From assembly GCA_002452425.1 (NCBI GenBank), contig DKFQ01000053.1, positions 1-7,434 on the forward strand: 7,434 bases of DNA, given 5' to 3'. Each line of letters opens with the position of its first letter. The stretch's first letter is position 1. The notes under the pieces are model-generated. The model had not been told where the DNA came from. It ran no database searches and worked only from the letters and a program-made list of their open reading frames with translations. Source of the DNA: Sulfurimonas sp. UBA6792 (lineage in GTDB: Bacteria; Campylobacterota; Campylobacteria; Campylobacterales; Sulfurimonadaceae). A program made the translations under genes and the position numbers. Positions 1 to 5,786 of the stretch are shown here, piece by piece.

Positions 1-1982
1 CCGTCTCCATCGTCGGAGCGTTTGCGGGGATGTATATGCTTGGCTTTAGTATCAACCTGCTTACCCTTTTTGGGCTTGTTCTTGCCATCGGAATCGTCGT
101 GGATGATGCGATTATCGTTATAGAAAATGTCGAGAGACACATCAAAGAGGGGCTTTCTCCGCTTGATGCCTCGCTTAAGGCTATGCAAGAGGTCTCGGGT
201 GCGCTTGTGGCTATCGTTTTGGTACTCTCTGCCGTCTTTATCCCCGTTGCATTTTTGGGCGGACTAAGCGGCGAGATGTACAGACAGTTTGCCGTGACTA
301 TCGTTATTTCGTTGGCTATTTCTGGGTTTGTGGCACTTACCCTAACCCCATCTTTGTGTGCTTTGATGTTAAAACCGACGCACAATGAGCCAAAATACTT
401 TTTCAAATGGTTCAACAGTACATTTGATTTTATGACCAGAGGCTACACGGCGGCGGTAAAACTTACCATCAGATACGCATTTTTAAGCCTGCTTCTCTTT
501 GGCGGACTTATCTATGTCACTTACGATATGTTTATCCACCTCAAAACGGGACTTGTGCCATCAGAGGACAAAGGAACGGTTTTTGTCTTTAGCTACAATC
601 CCCCAGGTGCGGCACTTAGCAGAACAGACGCGCTCACAGAGGAGATTTACAACATCGCTTCAAAAGATAAAGAGAGCATAAAAAACATCGTTCAGTTCGC
701 AGGACTTGACTTTGTAACTTTTGCGCAGAGAACAAATGCGGCGGCTACCATCTTAAAACTCCAACCATGGGATGAGCGAACAAAACCTGAGCAACATGCG
801 GGACAAATAGCCGCACAGATGAGCAAAAAACTCAGTGCGACGAGTGACGGTTTCTCTTTTGGCGTTGTTCCCCCGCCTATCATGGGGATGGGAGTTGCAG
901 GCGGATTTGAGCTTTATGTGCAGAATAAAAACGGCACAGATGTCAAAGAGCTTCAAAAATATGTCAATGAAATCATCCAAAAAGCAAGCACAAGACCAGA
1001 ACTCGCAGGGGTAAGAACGACACTAAACACAAGCGTTCCAAAGTACAAAATCAGCGTCGATACCGCCAAAGCAAAAGCAAAAGGGATAGACATCGACCAG
1101 ATTTACCAAACGCTCAACGCAACTTTTGGAAGCTTTTATGTCAACGACTTCAACCTTATGGGCAGAACTTATATGGTGAACATGCAAGCGGATACCTCTT
1201 TTAGAAAAACACCTGAGGATTTGGAGAAGATTTATGTCAGAAGCAACAAAGGCGAGATGCTCCCTCTTAGCTCTTTTGTCACGCTCAAGCAGATTGTCGG
1301 AGCGGATTTGGTAGAGAGATTTAATCTCTATAGTGCCGCAAAAGTAGCAGGGCAGGCAAATATGGGCTACAGTTCAGGCGATGCGCTAAGAGCTATGGAA
1401 GAGGTTGCCGCCGAGGTTTTACCGCAGGGGTACGCTATCAGCTGGATTGGTACGGCGTTTCAGGAGAAGCAGATAAGCAGTGCGGGAAATATGGCATTTC
1501 TCTTTGGAATTATCTTTTTGTATCTCATCTTAGCGGCGCAATATGAGCGATGGTTGATGCCTATATCGGTCATCTTAGCCGTGCCGTTTGGCGTTTTTGG
1601 GGCAGTTGTGGCAAACAGCATGCGAGGACTTGAAAACGATATCTACTTTCAGGTAGGTATCCTTGTCTTAGCAGGACTTAGTGCCAAAAATGCGATTCTT
1701 ATCGTTGAGTTTGCTATGCAAAAAAGGGCGCAGGGCATGGAGCTTGTCGAGGCAGTTTTAGAAGCCGCAAAGATTCGTTTGCGCCCTATCATCATGACCT
1801 CTCTTGCCTTTACGCTCGGAGTTATTCCTTTGGCTATAAGTAGCGGAGCAGGAGCGGCAAGCAGACACTCCATAGGTACGGGAGTTGTAGGCGGAATGCT
1901 CTCAGCTACCTTTTTGGCGATAGTTTTTATACCGCTTTTTTATATATTGGTTTCAAAACTGACGAAAGAGAAAAAGGCGTAG
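1..1982 (+). CDS. RND (AcrB/HAE1-type) efflux pump, C-terminal part, cut by window edge
   Basis: Inner-membrane proton-driven pump subunit of a tripartite drug or solvent exporter. The frame is open from position 3, so the gene begins upstream; 659 residues are visible against about 1,040 for AcrB, and the missing part is roughly the first 380. It opens in TM3/TM4: the proton-relay pair Asp-Asp (GIVVDDAIIVIENVE) is at window residues 34-35. The second periplasmic porter/docking domain follows. TM10 carries the relay lysine in GLSAKNAILIVEF (residue 562), and TM11 carries RLRPIIMTSLAF, matching the AcrB Lys940 and Arg971 regions. The C-terminal Gly-rich helices and a short basic tail end at TAG. 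No disruption is visible, so the pump should be functional. The membrane-fusion and outer-membrane partners would lie outside the window. Substrate cannot be told from sequence. Confidence 0.95.
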   Translation, partial: VSIVGAFAGMYMLGFSINLLTLFGLVLAIGIVVDDAIIVIENVERHIKEGLSPLDASLKAMQEVSGALVAIVLVLSAVFIPVAFLGGLSGEMYRQFAVTIVISLAISGFVALTLTPSLCALMLKPTHNEPKYFFKWFNSTFDFMTRGYTAAVKLTIRYAFLSLLLFGGLIYVTYDMFIHLKTGLVPSEDKGTVFVFSYNPPGAALSRTDALTEEIYNIASKDKESIKNIVQFAGLDFVTFAQRTNAAATILKLQPWDERTKPEQHAGQIAAQMSKKLSATSDGFSFGVVPPPIMGMGVAGGFELYVQNKNGTDVKELQKYVNEIIQKASTRPELAGVRTTLNTSVPKYKISVDTAKAKAKGIDIDQIYQTLNATFGSFYVNDFNLMGRTYMVNMQADTSFRKTPEDLEKIYVRSNKGEMLPLSSFVTLKQIVGADLVERFNLYSAAKVAGQANMGYSSGDALRAMEEVAAEVLPQGYAISWIGTAFQEKQISSAGNMAFLFGIIFLYLILAAQYERWLMPISVILAVPFGVFGAVVANSMRGLENDIYFQVGILVLAGLSAKNAILIVEFAMQKRAQGMELVEAVLEAAKIRLRPIIMTSLAFTLGVIPLAISSGAGAASRHSIGTGVVGGMLSATFLAIVFIPLFYILVSKLTKEKKA

Positions 1983-2001
1983 CAATTTATATTGCTATGC
2001 C
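1976..2001 (-). terminator. Intrinsic terminator of the minus-strand unknown gene, over both stop codons
   Basis: An 11-bp stem with one G-T wobble (GGCGTAGCAAT / ATTGCTATGCC) closes on a TTAT loop. Read on the minus strand it is followed by TTTTT, the U-tract of an intrinsic terminator. On the plus strand the stem is followed by A's, so it suits the minus-strand gene better. The stop codons of both converging genes lie inside the hairpin (TAG at 1980-1982, and TAA of the minus gene at 1987-1989 in the loop). Confidence 0.72.
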
Positions 2002-2610
2002 AAAAAACTCCGCCGCCTCTTGTTCATCATCACTTAAACTTTCTTTTTGAAAGTCATCATCAGTTTCGATAAGCCTCTCAATCTCTTTTTGGCAAAATGC
2101 AAACAACACATCTCTCGCCTCATCCAAATCATCCACAAACCCAAGCCCGCTAAATCTGTAGGGTTCTTCATACTCGATACACAAAAGCGTACCCTCACAC
2201 TCCTCTTCCAAGGCTTCCACAAGTGTTCTGTAGCTGATGTTAAACTCCGTCGCATGCCAACCTATGGCTTCCATATCTTTCGTCGCAAACTCATCCACGC
2301 CATCGGCGGTTGTGTCATCATAGGTTGCTCTTGTTTTGTTAAACCCGATGATCTCCTGCCAGTTTGAAGCCGCTTTTATAAGTACACGCTCTTCATCCTC
2401 TACAACCTGATAGTTTTTTCCAAGCGCCTCTTCAAGAGAGCCTTTCATCTGGGCAATGCCACTAAAGATAAGAGCATCATGCGCACCAAAAGGCTCATAG
2501 CAGATGGAACCATCAACCCGTATCCCAAAGATTTTGTCACTATTTACAGCCTCAAGAAGTTCCTCTTTATTTGCAATAATAATTTCTTTAAAAAGATTAA
2601 ATTTTTTCAT
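1987..2610 (-). CDS. Acidic protein of unknown function (207 aa)
   Basis: I do not recognise this protein. It is soluble-looking, with no signal peptide or membrane segment, and rich in Glu and Asp, especially in the tail (ETDDDFQKESLSDDEQEAAE). The start is set at MKKFNLF (2610) rather than the in-frame ATG at 2637, for two reasons. AGAGG lies 7 nt upstream of 2610. The 2637 ATG falls inside the likely -10 box (2636-2641). The N-terminal part (about residues 5-60) has a repeated pattern of hydrophobic strands with IFGIRVDGSICYEPFGAHDALIFSG; the middle has several Trp/Tyr residues. It is transcribed divergently from ilvC and convergently with the RND pump, so neither neighbour implies a shared pathway. 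Composition resembles the pump gene, suggesting a resident rather than a recently acquired gene. Confidence 0.82.
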   Translation of the reverse strand: MKKFNLFKEIIIANKEELLEAVNSDKIFGIRVDGSICYEPFGAHDALIFSGIAQMKGSLEEALGKNYQVVEDEERVLIKAASNWQEIIGFNKTRATYDDTTADGVDEFATKDMEAIGWHATEFNISYRTLVEALEEECEGTLLCIEYEEPYRFSGLGFVDDLDEARDVLFAFCQKEIERLIETDDDFQKESLSDDEQEAAEFFGIAI

Positions 2611-2635
2611 AAATACGCCTCTGTTTTTTAGCGAC

Positions 2636-2641
2636 ATTATA
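2636..2641 (-). promoter_or_regulatory. -10 box for the minus-strand unknown gene
   Basis: The minus strand reads TATAAT here, giving a start of transcription near 2630 and a leader of about 20 nt before the ATG at 2610. No convincing -35 is visible. The box lies only 21 bp from the oppositely facing ilvC -10, so the two promoters share the DNA that polymerase would contact. Confidence 0.55.
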
Positions 2642-2662
2642 AAAGTTTTTGCTTTATTTGAG

Positions 2663-2668
2663 TATAAT
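2663..2668 (+). promoter_or_regulatory. -10 box of the ilvC promoter
   Basis: A perfect TATAAT after T-rich DNA predicts transcription from about 2675 and a leader of roughly 50 nt before the ilvC ATG. The -35 region (around 2640-2645) has no consensus and overlaps the minus-strand -10 box, which fits the usual relaxed -35 of Campylobacterota sigma-70 promoters. AAGGA (2716-2720) lies 7 nt before the ilvC ATG. Confidence 0.6.
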
Positions 2669-2698
2669 GCCGAAAATTTTTTAAGCGTTTAAGGGTAC

Positions 2699-2712
2699 TT
2701 TTAAGCTTAAAA
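2699..2712. repeat. Perfect 14-bp palindrome in the ilvC leader
   Basis: TTTTAAGCTTAAAA is a perfect palindrome just upstream of the ilvC ribosome binding site and inside the predicted transcript. As DNA it could be a dimeric repressor site; as RNA it cannot form a stable hairpin on its own because it has no loop. Its A/T richness makes a chance origin possible. Confidence 0.4.
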
Positions 2713-2727
2713 CCCAAGGAAAAAACA

Positions 2728-3750
2728 ATGGCATTAACTGTTTACTACGATAAAGATTGTGATATCAATATAATTAAAAGCAAAAAAGTTGCGATGATAG
2801 GCTTTGGCTCTCAAGGTCACGCACATGCGGAAAACCTAAGAGACAGCGGTGTTGAGGTTGTTGTTGGTTTGAGAAAAGATGGTTCTAGCTGGGCAAAAGC
2901 TGAAGCAAAAGGATTTAAAGTTATGACAGTTGGCGAAGCTTCTGCTGCCGCTGACTTAGTTATGATTCTTTTACCAGATGAAAACCAAGCTGAGATTTAC
3001 AAAAACGAGATTGAACCAAACCTAAAAAATGGCGCAACTATCGCATTTGGACACGGTTTTAACATTCACTACGGAAGAATCCACCCAAGAGCTGACGTTA
3101 ATGTTACTATGATCGCTCCAAAAGCTCCAGGACACACTGTTCGTTCTGAGTTCGTTCGTGGCGGTGGTATTCCAGACCTTATCGCTGTTGGACAAAACCC
3201 AAGCGGAAAAACTAGAGAGCTAGCGCTTTCTTACGCATCAGCTATTGGCGGCGGAAGAACTGCAATCATCGAGACAACTTTCAAAGATGAGACAGAAACT
3301 GACCTTTTTGGAGAGCAAGCTGTTCTTTGTGGCGGTGCTGCTTCACTTGTTCAAGCTGGTTTTGAGACACTAACAGAAGCTGGATACGCTCCTGAACTTG
3401 CATATTTTGAATGTTTACATGAGCTAAAACTTATCGTTGACTTGATGTTCCAAGGCGGAATCGCTGATATGAGATACTCTATCTCTAACACAGCAGAGTA
3501 CGGCGACTATGTTTCTGGTAAGAGAGTTATCAACGCAGAGTCAAAAGCTGCAATGAAAGAGATTCTAAAAGAGATTCAAGACGGAAGATTTGCAAAAGAC
3601 TTTATCCTTGAAGGTCAAGCAGGATATCCTAGAATGAACGCTGAACGTGCAAACGCAAGAGCTTCTCTCATCGAGCAAACAGGCGTAAAACTAAGATCTA
3701 TGATGCCATGGATTTCAGCAAACAAAATCATCGACACAACAAAGAACTAA
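2728..3750 (+). CDS. ilvC: Ketol-acid reductoisomerase, class I (short form)
   Basis: Cytosolic Mg2+- and NADPH-dependent enzyme of valine, leucine and isoleucine synthesis: isomerises and reduces 2-acetolactate (or 2-aceto-2-hydroxybutyrate) to the dihydroxy acid. At 340 residues it has the usual class I length. The Rossmann nucleotide-binding loop GFGSQG is at residues 25-30; the cofactor loop GLRKDGSSW (47-55) has the Arg and Ser residues typical of NADPH preference. The conserved GHGFNI is at 108-113 (His109) and PKAPGH at 131-136. Metal ligands are Asp192 and Glu196 in TDLFGEQ, and Glu228 and Glu232 in the second knotted domain. All key residues are present. Start: AAGGA 7 nt upstream. 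It appears monocistronic, with its own promoter and terminator. Many codons end in C or in the -GA of glycine, unlike the A/T-ending codons of the island, consistent with a highly expressed gene. Confidence 0.98.
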   Translation: MALTVYYDKDCDINIIKSKKVAMIGFGSQGHAHAENLRDSGVEVVVGLRKDGSSWAKAEAKGFKVMTVGEASAAADLVMILLPDENQAEIYKNEIEPNLKNGATIAFGHGFNIHYGRIHPRADVNVTMIAPKAPGHTVRSEFVRGGGIPDLIAVGQNPSGKTRELALSYASAIGGGRTAIIETTFKDETETDLFGEQAVLCGGAASLVQAGFETLTEAGYAPELAYFECLHELKLIVDLMFQGGIADMRYSISNTAEYGDYVSGKRVINAESKAAMKEILKEIQDGRFAKDFILEGQAGYPRMNAERANARASLIEQTGVKLRSMMPWISANKIIDTTKN

Positions 3751-3759
3751 ATTTTCTTC

Positions 3760-3797
3760 AAAGCTACGCATCGCTAGATGCGTTGCCTTTACTTTTT
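3760..3797 (+). terminator. Intrinsic terminator of ilvC
   Basis: A 7-bp stem ACGCATC / GATGCGT closes on GCTA (3766-3783). It is extended by GC/GC pairs across a single T-T mismatch and followed by CTTTACTTTTT. It begins ten bases after the ilvC stop codon. Confidence 0.8.
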
Positions 3798-3872
3798 ACA
3801 TACTTTCTCACTCTGCACTTTTAACTCCATTGCTATTTTAATTTTTAATTTTTTTTGTCCTATAAACATATA

Positions 3873-3901
3873 TTGACAATAGTATAAAATATTAGTAGAA
3901 T
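3873..3901 (+). promoter_or_regulatory. Promoter of the MazF-type toxin-antitoxin operon
   Basis: A perfect -35 TTGACA (3873-3878), a 17-bp spacer and -10 TAGAAT (3896-3901) predict transcription from about 3908. A -35 this good is unusual beside the weak -35 regions of the core genes in this window. Confidence 0.72.
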
Positions 3902-3910
3902 ATATACTAT
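3879..3910. promoter_or_regulatory. Inverted-repeat operator candidate over the toxin-antitoxin promoter
   Basis: Perfect 8-bp arms ATAGTATA (3879-3886) and TATACTAT (3903-3910) flank a 16-bp centre containing the -10 box. The arm centres are 24 bp apart, a little over two helical turns. This is where type II antitoxins usually bind to repress their own operon. Autoregulation is inferred from position; both arms are A/T-rich. Confidence 0.55.
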
Positions 3911-3932
3911 GGATAAAGTAGGAGAAATATTT

Positions 3933-4184
3933 ATGTTAACAATAAGCTCAAGCGATGTAATTAAAAAACCATCATTCGTTACAAGACCTACAGAGATAAC
4001 ATTTATAGAAGATGCCAAACAGCACATCACGAGGAGTGTCGTACTTCCTTATGAGTTGTATGAAAAAGTAAAAGAAAAAATCGAAGATGAACTTTATCTC
4101 TTTAACAATAAAAAAGCACTATCAGCTGCATCGAATGATGCATTTATGGAGATAGAATCTGTTTGTGAAGAGTTGGCAAGATGA
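3933..4184 (+). CDS. Antitoxin of the MazF-type pair (83 aa)
   Basis: Small charged protein directly before a MazF-family toxin, overlapping it by 4 nt (ATGA), the standard antitoxin position. The N-terminal half (ISSSDVIKKPSFV... RSVVLPYELYEKVKEKIEDE) has a Phd/YefM-like look: a short strand-helix start, then a V-L-P-x-x-x-Y-E-K-hydrophobic helix. The C-terminal part (about 45-83) is acidic and probably wraps the toxin. It is not a recognisable AbrB-type MazE, so the family assignment is tentative. Start chosen at MLTISSS (3933) because GGAG lies 8 nt before it. The in-frame ATG at 3909 would sit at the predicted transcription start and be leaderless. It probably neutralises the toxin in the cytosol and represses the operon through the inverted repeat upstream. 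Confidence 0.8.
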   Translation: MLTISSSDVIKKPSFVTRPTEITFIEDAKQHITRSVVLPYELYEKVKEKIEDELYLFNNKKALSAASNDAFMEIESVCEELAR

Positions 4185-4528
4185 GAAGAGGTGAGATTTA
4201 TCTTGTAAATTTTGGCAAAAAGCACAATAGCGAGTTTGGCAAAATAAGACCAGCTCTCATTATCCAAAATGATGTTGCAAATAGAAATATTGTTCATGTG
4301 GAGTTTAAAGGTGTCACGGTGATACCGATATCCACAAATCTTTGTGGCGGCGATTTGAGAGTTTTGATTTTAAAGCGAGAGAAGCTTGAACTTACAAGCG
4401 AAATATGTATAAACGAGCTTTATACACTAGATGTAAGCAGAATCTATCTTGAAAATATTTTAACAACCCTCACACAAGAAGAACTAAAAATAGTAGAACA
4501 GAAGTTGAGTAAACATTTGGGACTATAA
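4181..4528 (+). CDS. mazF: MazF/PemK-family toxin (sequence-specific endoribonuclease)
   Basis: Cytosolic toxin that, in this family, cleaves mRNA (or sometimes tRNA/rRNA) at short sequence motifs as a homodimer. At 115 residues it has normal length. Visible family features: the N-terminal strand RRGEIYLVNF (residues 2-11); FGKIRPALIIQND (19-31) with the conserved Arg23-Pro24; TVIPISTN (46-53) with the catalytic-region Ser/Thr51-52; SEICINELYTLDVSRI (73-88), the dimer and substrate strand; and a C-terminal helix ending KLSKHLGL. No truncation or missing core residue is seen. The start ATG overlaps the antitoxin TGA, so translation is coupled. Cleavage specificity cannot be read from sequence. 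It ends 10 nt before the end of a convergent gene, with no clear terminator between them. Confidence 0.92.
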   Translation: MRRGEIYLVNFGKKHNSEFGKIRPALIIQNDVANRNIVHVEFKGVTVIPISTNLCGGDLRVLILKREKLELTSEICINELYTLDVSRIYLENILTTLTQEELKIVEQKLSKHLGL

Positions 4529-4538
4529 GTTTAAAAAG

Positions 4539-4928
4539 CTAGTGTAACTCCTTAACCCCATCCTCATAGCTCTTTTTATACCTCCGCAAAACCGCCTTTA
4601 TATGCTCTATCATAGGTTTTGGAGTATAGTAAAGCAGCTCTAAAATCTCTCTTGCGTCTTTAGAATAGCGGATGTTGTACTCCGAAGCATACTCGATGTC
4701 AAAACGAAAAAGTTCCTGCTCATCCACTTCTAAAACTTCAGCTATGTAAGGGATAAGTTCTACTTTTAGTTCTCGTTTGCCATAAAGATATCCAAGTATG
4801 GTTTGCACGGATGGGATTTCAGAAGTTCTTTTAAGCTTAGGCTCTAGCATAATAAGTTTGTTCGCAAACTCCTGTTTTGTCATCTTTTTTTCTTCAAGCA
4901 GATAGTTAATTTTTTCCCAAACTTCCAT
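4539..4928 (-). CDS. XRE-type helix-turn-helix regulator (129 aa)
   Basis: The N-terminal half is a Cro/CI-type DNA-binding domain: helix 1 WEKINYLLEEKKM (residues 4-16), TKQEFANKL (17-25) as the first HTH helix, then IPSVQTILGYLYGKREL (38-54) as the recognition helix and following turn, and IPYIAEVLEVDEQELF (59-74) as the closing helices. An insertion of about 12 residues (IMLEPKLKRTSE) lengthens the link between the two HTH helices. Residues 75-129 form a second helical segment rich in Tyr, Lys and Arg, perhaps for dimerisation or ligand binding. ATG 4928 is chosen, with AAAGG about 10 nt upstream; a TTG start at 4949 is possible but would leave no Shine-Dalgarno. The gene is divergent from a small membrane protein and a lipoprotein, and probably controls itself and them. 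A role as antitoxin for mazF is unlikely because that pair is complete. Confidence 0.82.
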   Translation of the reverse strand: MEVWEKINYLLEEKKMTKQEFANKLIMLEPKLKRTSEIPSVQTILGYLYGKRELKVELIPYIAEVLEVDEQELFRFDIEYASEYNIRYSKDAREILELLYYTPKPMIEHIKAVLRRYKKSYEDGVKELH

Positions 4929-4945
4929 AAAATCCAAACCTTTAG

Positions 4946-5016
4946 TCAAAACGAAATATTTTGGTCAATAATAAGAAATAATAAAGGTCGTTATGTATAT
5001 ACTTTTGTCGTTTTGA
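4946..5016. promoter_or_regulatory. Divergent control region with three TCGTT(T/A)TG elements
   Basis: TCAAAACGA (4946-4954) and TCGTTTTGA (5008-5016) are perfect 9-bp inverted copies. A related TCGTTATG lies at 4988-4995, 20 bp before the last one and in the same orientation. A -10-like TATACT (4998-5003) sits between the two plus-strand copies. The spacing of two helical turns and the XRE regulator next door suggest operators for that regulator; binding itself is inferred. Confidence 0.42.
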
Positions 5017-5037
5017 ATATTTAAATAAGGGTGTTTT

Positions 5038-5193
5038 ATGGGTGAAAAAGCTGAATTTGTGTTTTTCTTGACATTAGGATTGTATTTAATAACCCTATTT
5101 ACAGTTCCATATGTTGGAGTTTATTTAACATATGCAGCAATTCCAACAATTATTATTTCTGGATTAATTGCAAAATTTAAGGTCTGGAAATAA
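5038..5193 (+). CDS. Small membrane protein, 51 aa, two predicted helices
   Basis: A short gene starting at ATG 5038 with a strong Shine-Dalgarno AAGGG 6 nt upstream, ending at TAA. The product starts MGEKAEF and then has two hydrophobic stretches, about residues 7-22 (rich in Phe, Leu, Thr) and 25-45 (Tyr, Val, Ile, Ala), separated by a Pro at 24 with another Pro at 36. The tail is KFKVWK. Basic residues at the C-terminus and an acidic N-terminus suggest both ends may be cytoplasmic. I do not recognise the family. The lipoprotein gene begins 21 nt downstream on the same strand, so the two are likely cotranscribed. Candidates include a holin-like or toxin-like peptide or a small membrane partner of the lipoprotein; none is proven. 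Confidence 0.68.
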   Translation: MGEKAEFVFFLTLGLYLITLFTVPYVGVYLTYAAIPTIIISGLIAKFKVWK

Positions 5194-5214
5194 TTGTCAA
5201 AATAGGTGATATGA

Positions 5215-5565
5215 ATGAAAAAAGAAACTATAGGAAGTTTGTTATTTGCGGCTATGTTGTTTAGTGGGTGCAGTAGAGGCGCAAGTCCACAATCAGTAAA
5301 TGGTAAATATTATATGGGAGGTGATGACTCTTGTATTAGATATAGAGTTTATGACGATAATAGAATTATATGCATAGATTCAGATGGCAAAGATACAGGC
5401 TACAGAAGTGCAATGAGTAATCAAGAGCTACAAATGCACATGAATCAAAAAGCACAAAATGATAAGGCACTGAATGACCTGTCTCGTCAAATGAATGAAA
5501 CAGGATTAAAGATGCAGGAAATTTACGCACCTAAAAATTATAATATGAATATTTATCGATATTAA
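5215..5565 (+). CDS. Small lipoprotein of unknown function (116 aa)
   Basis: A lipoprotein signal peptide is visible: MKKE, hydrophobic core IGSLLFAAML, then the lipobox FSGC with the acylated Cys19 (Phe at -3 is less common than Leu). The mature part has a short globular segment with two more cysteines, C40 and C53, about 13 residues apart (GDDSCIRYRVYDDNRIICID). These could form a disulfide in the periplasm. Next is the motif DTGYRSAMSNQELQMHM (60-76), then a Gln/Asn/Met-rich, helix-prone stretch and a Tyr/Asn-rich end (NYNMNIYRY). It is predicted to be membrane-anchored and face the periplasm. ATG 5215 has AGG 8 nt upstream; another ATG at 5211 is out of frame. It is probably in one transcript with the 51-residue membrane protein. 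Function unknown. Confidence 0.82.
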   Translation: MKKETIGSLLFAAMLFSGCSRGASPQSVNGKYYMGGDDSCIRYRVYDDNRIICIDSDGKDTGYRSAMSNQELQMHMNQKAQNDKALNDLSRQMNETGLKMQEIYAPKNYNMNIYRY

Positions 5566-5619
5566 AACTTATCCTAGAAATTCTCTGTCAACCTGATAAA
5601 ATAATATCAAGGATCGACA

Positions 5620-5739
5620 ATGGAAGAACAGAGTTTGATTTTTCTTGTTCCATCCTCTCCTGAGGTGGAATGCTTATTTCTATATCCATCCCCTTCCCCT
5701 CCAATAGGCTCTTTATCTAATGCTTTTGAAGTTGATTGA
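5620..5739 (+). CDS. Possible 39-aa reading frame running into repeat unit 1
   Basis: ATG 5620 has AAGGA 6 nt upstream and a -10-like TAAAAT at 5597-5602. The product MEEQSLIFLVPSSPEVECLF... continues Pro/Ser-rich to TGA at 5737-5739 and overlaps the -35 of the next promoter. The reading frame is not preserved in repeat unit 2, where small indels shift it, so it is probably either the remnant of a gene cut by the rearrangement or chance. Reported because the ribosome binding site is good. Confidence 0.22.
   Translation: MEEQSLIFLVPSSPEVECLFLYPSPSPPIGSLSNAFEVD
5648..5670. repeat. Hairpin in repeat unit 1 (REP-like)
   Basis: TTCCA / TGGAA outer stem and CCTC / GAGG inner stem with one unpaired T on the 5' side and a TCCT loop. 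No U-tract follows, so it does not look like a terminator. Bulged palindromes of this size resemble REP-type intergenic repeats; two copies in one window are not enough to prove that. Confidence 0.5.
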
Positions 5740-5765
5740 CTTATCTTCACAAGCTTCTGTATAAT
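5736..5765 (+). promoter_or_regulatory. Promoter P1 of the truncated MNT copy
   Basis: TTGACT (5736-5741), an 18-bp spacer and TATAAT (5760-5765) predict a start near 5771. It drives the broken copy and may read through into the intact gene, since no terminator is seen between. Confidence 0.68.
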
Positions 5766-5786
5766 GCTTCTAAAAAGAGGGGTTTT

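Noticed and set aside
2611..2637. Upstream in-frame ATG (2637) for the minus-strand unknown gene
   Set aside because: It sits inside the probable -10 box and lacks a ribosome binding site, whereas ATG 2610 has AGAGG 7 nt upstream.
3909..3932. Upstream in-frame ATG (3909) for the MazF-pair antitoxin
   Set aside because: It coincides with the predicted transcription start and an operator arm; ATG 3933 has GGAG at good spacing. A leaderless start cannot be fully excluded.
4529..4538. Terminator between the convergent mazF-type and XRE genes
   Set aside because: Only very short A/T-rich complementarity is present; no stem with a U-tract on either strand.
5678..5710. Minus-strand ATG preceded by a GGAGGGG-like purine run, giving MDIEI..., similar to the MNT start MVDIEV
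   Set aside because: Similarity ends after about 14 nt and in unit 2 the frame stops after five codons. It is better explained by the 11-nt inverted repeat than by an inverted gene copy.
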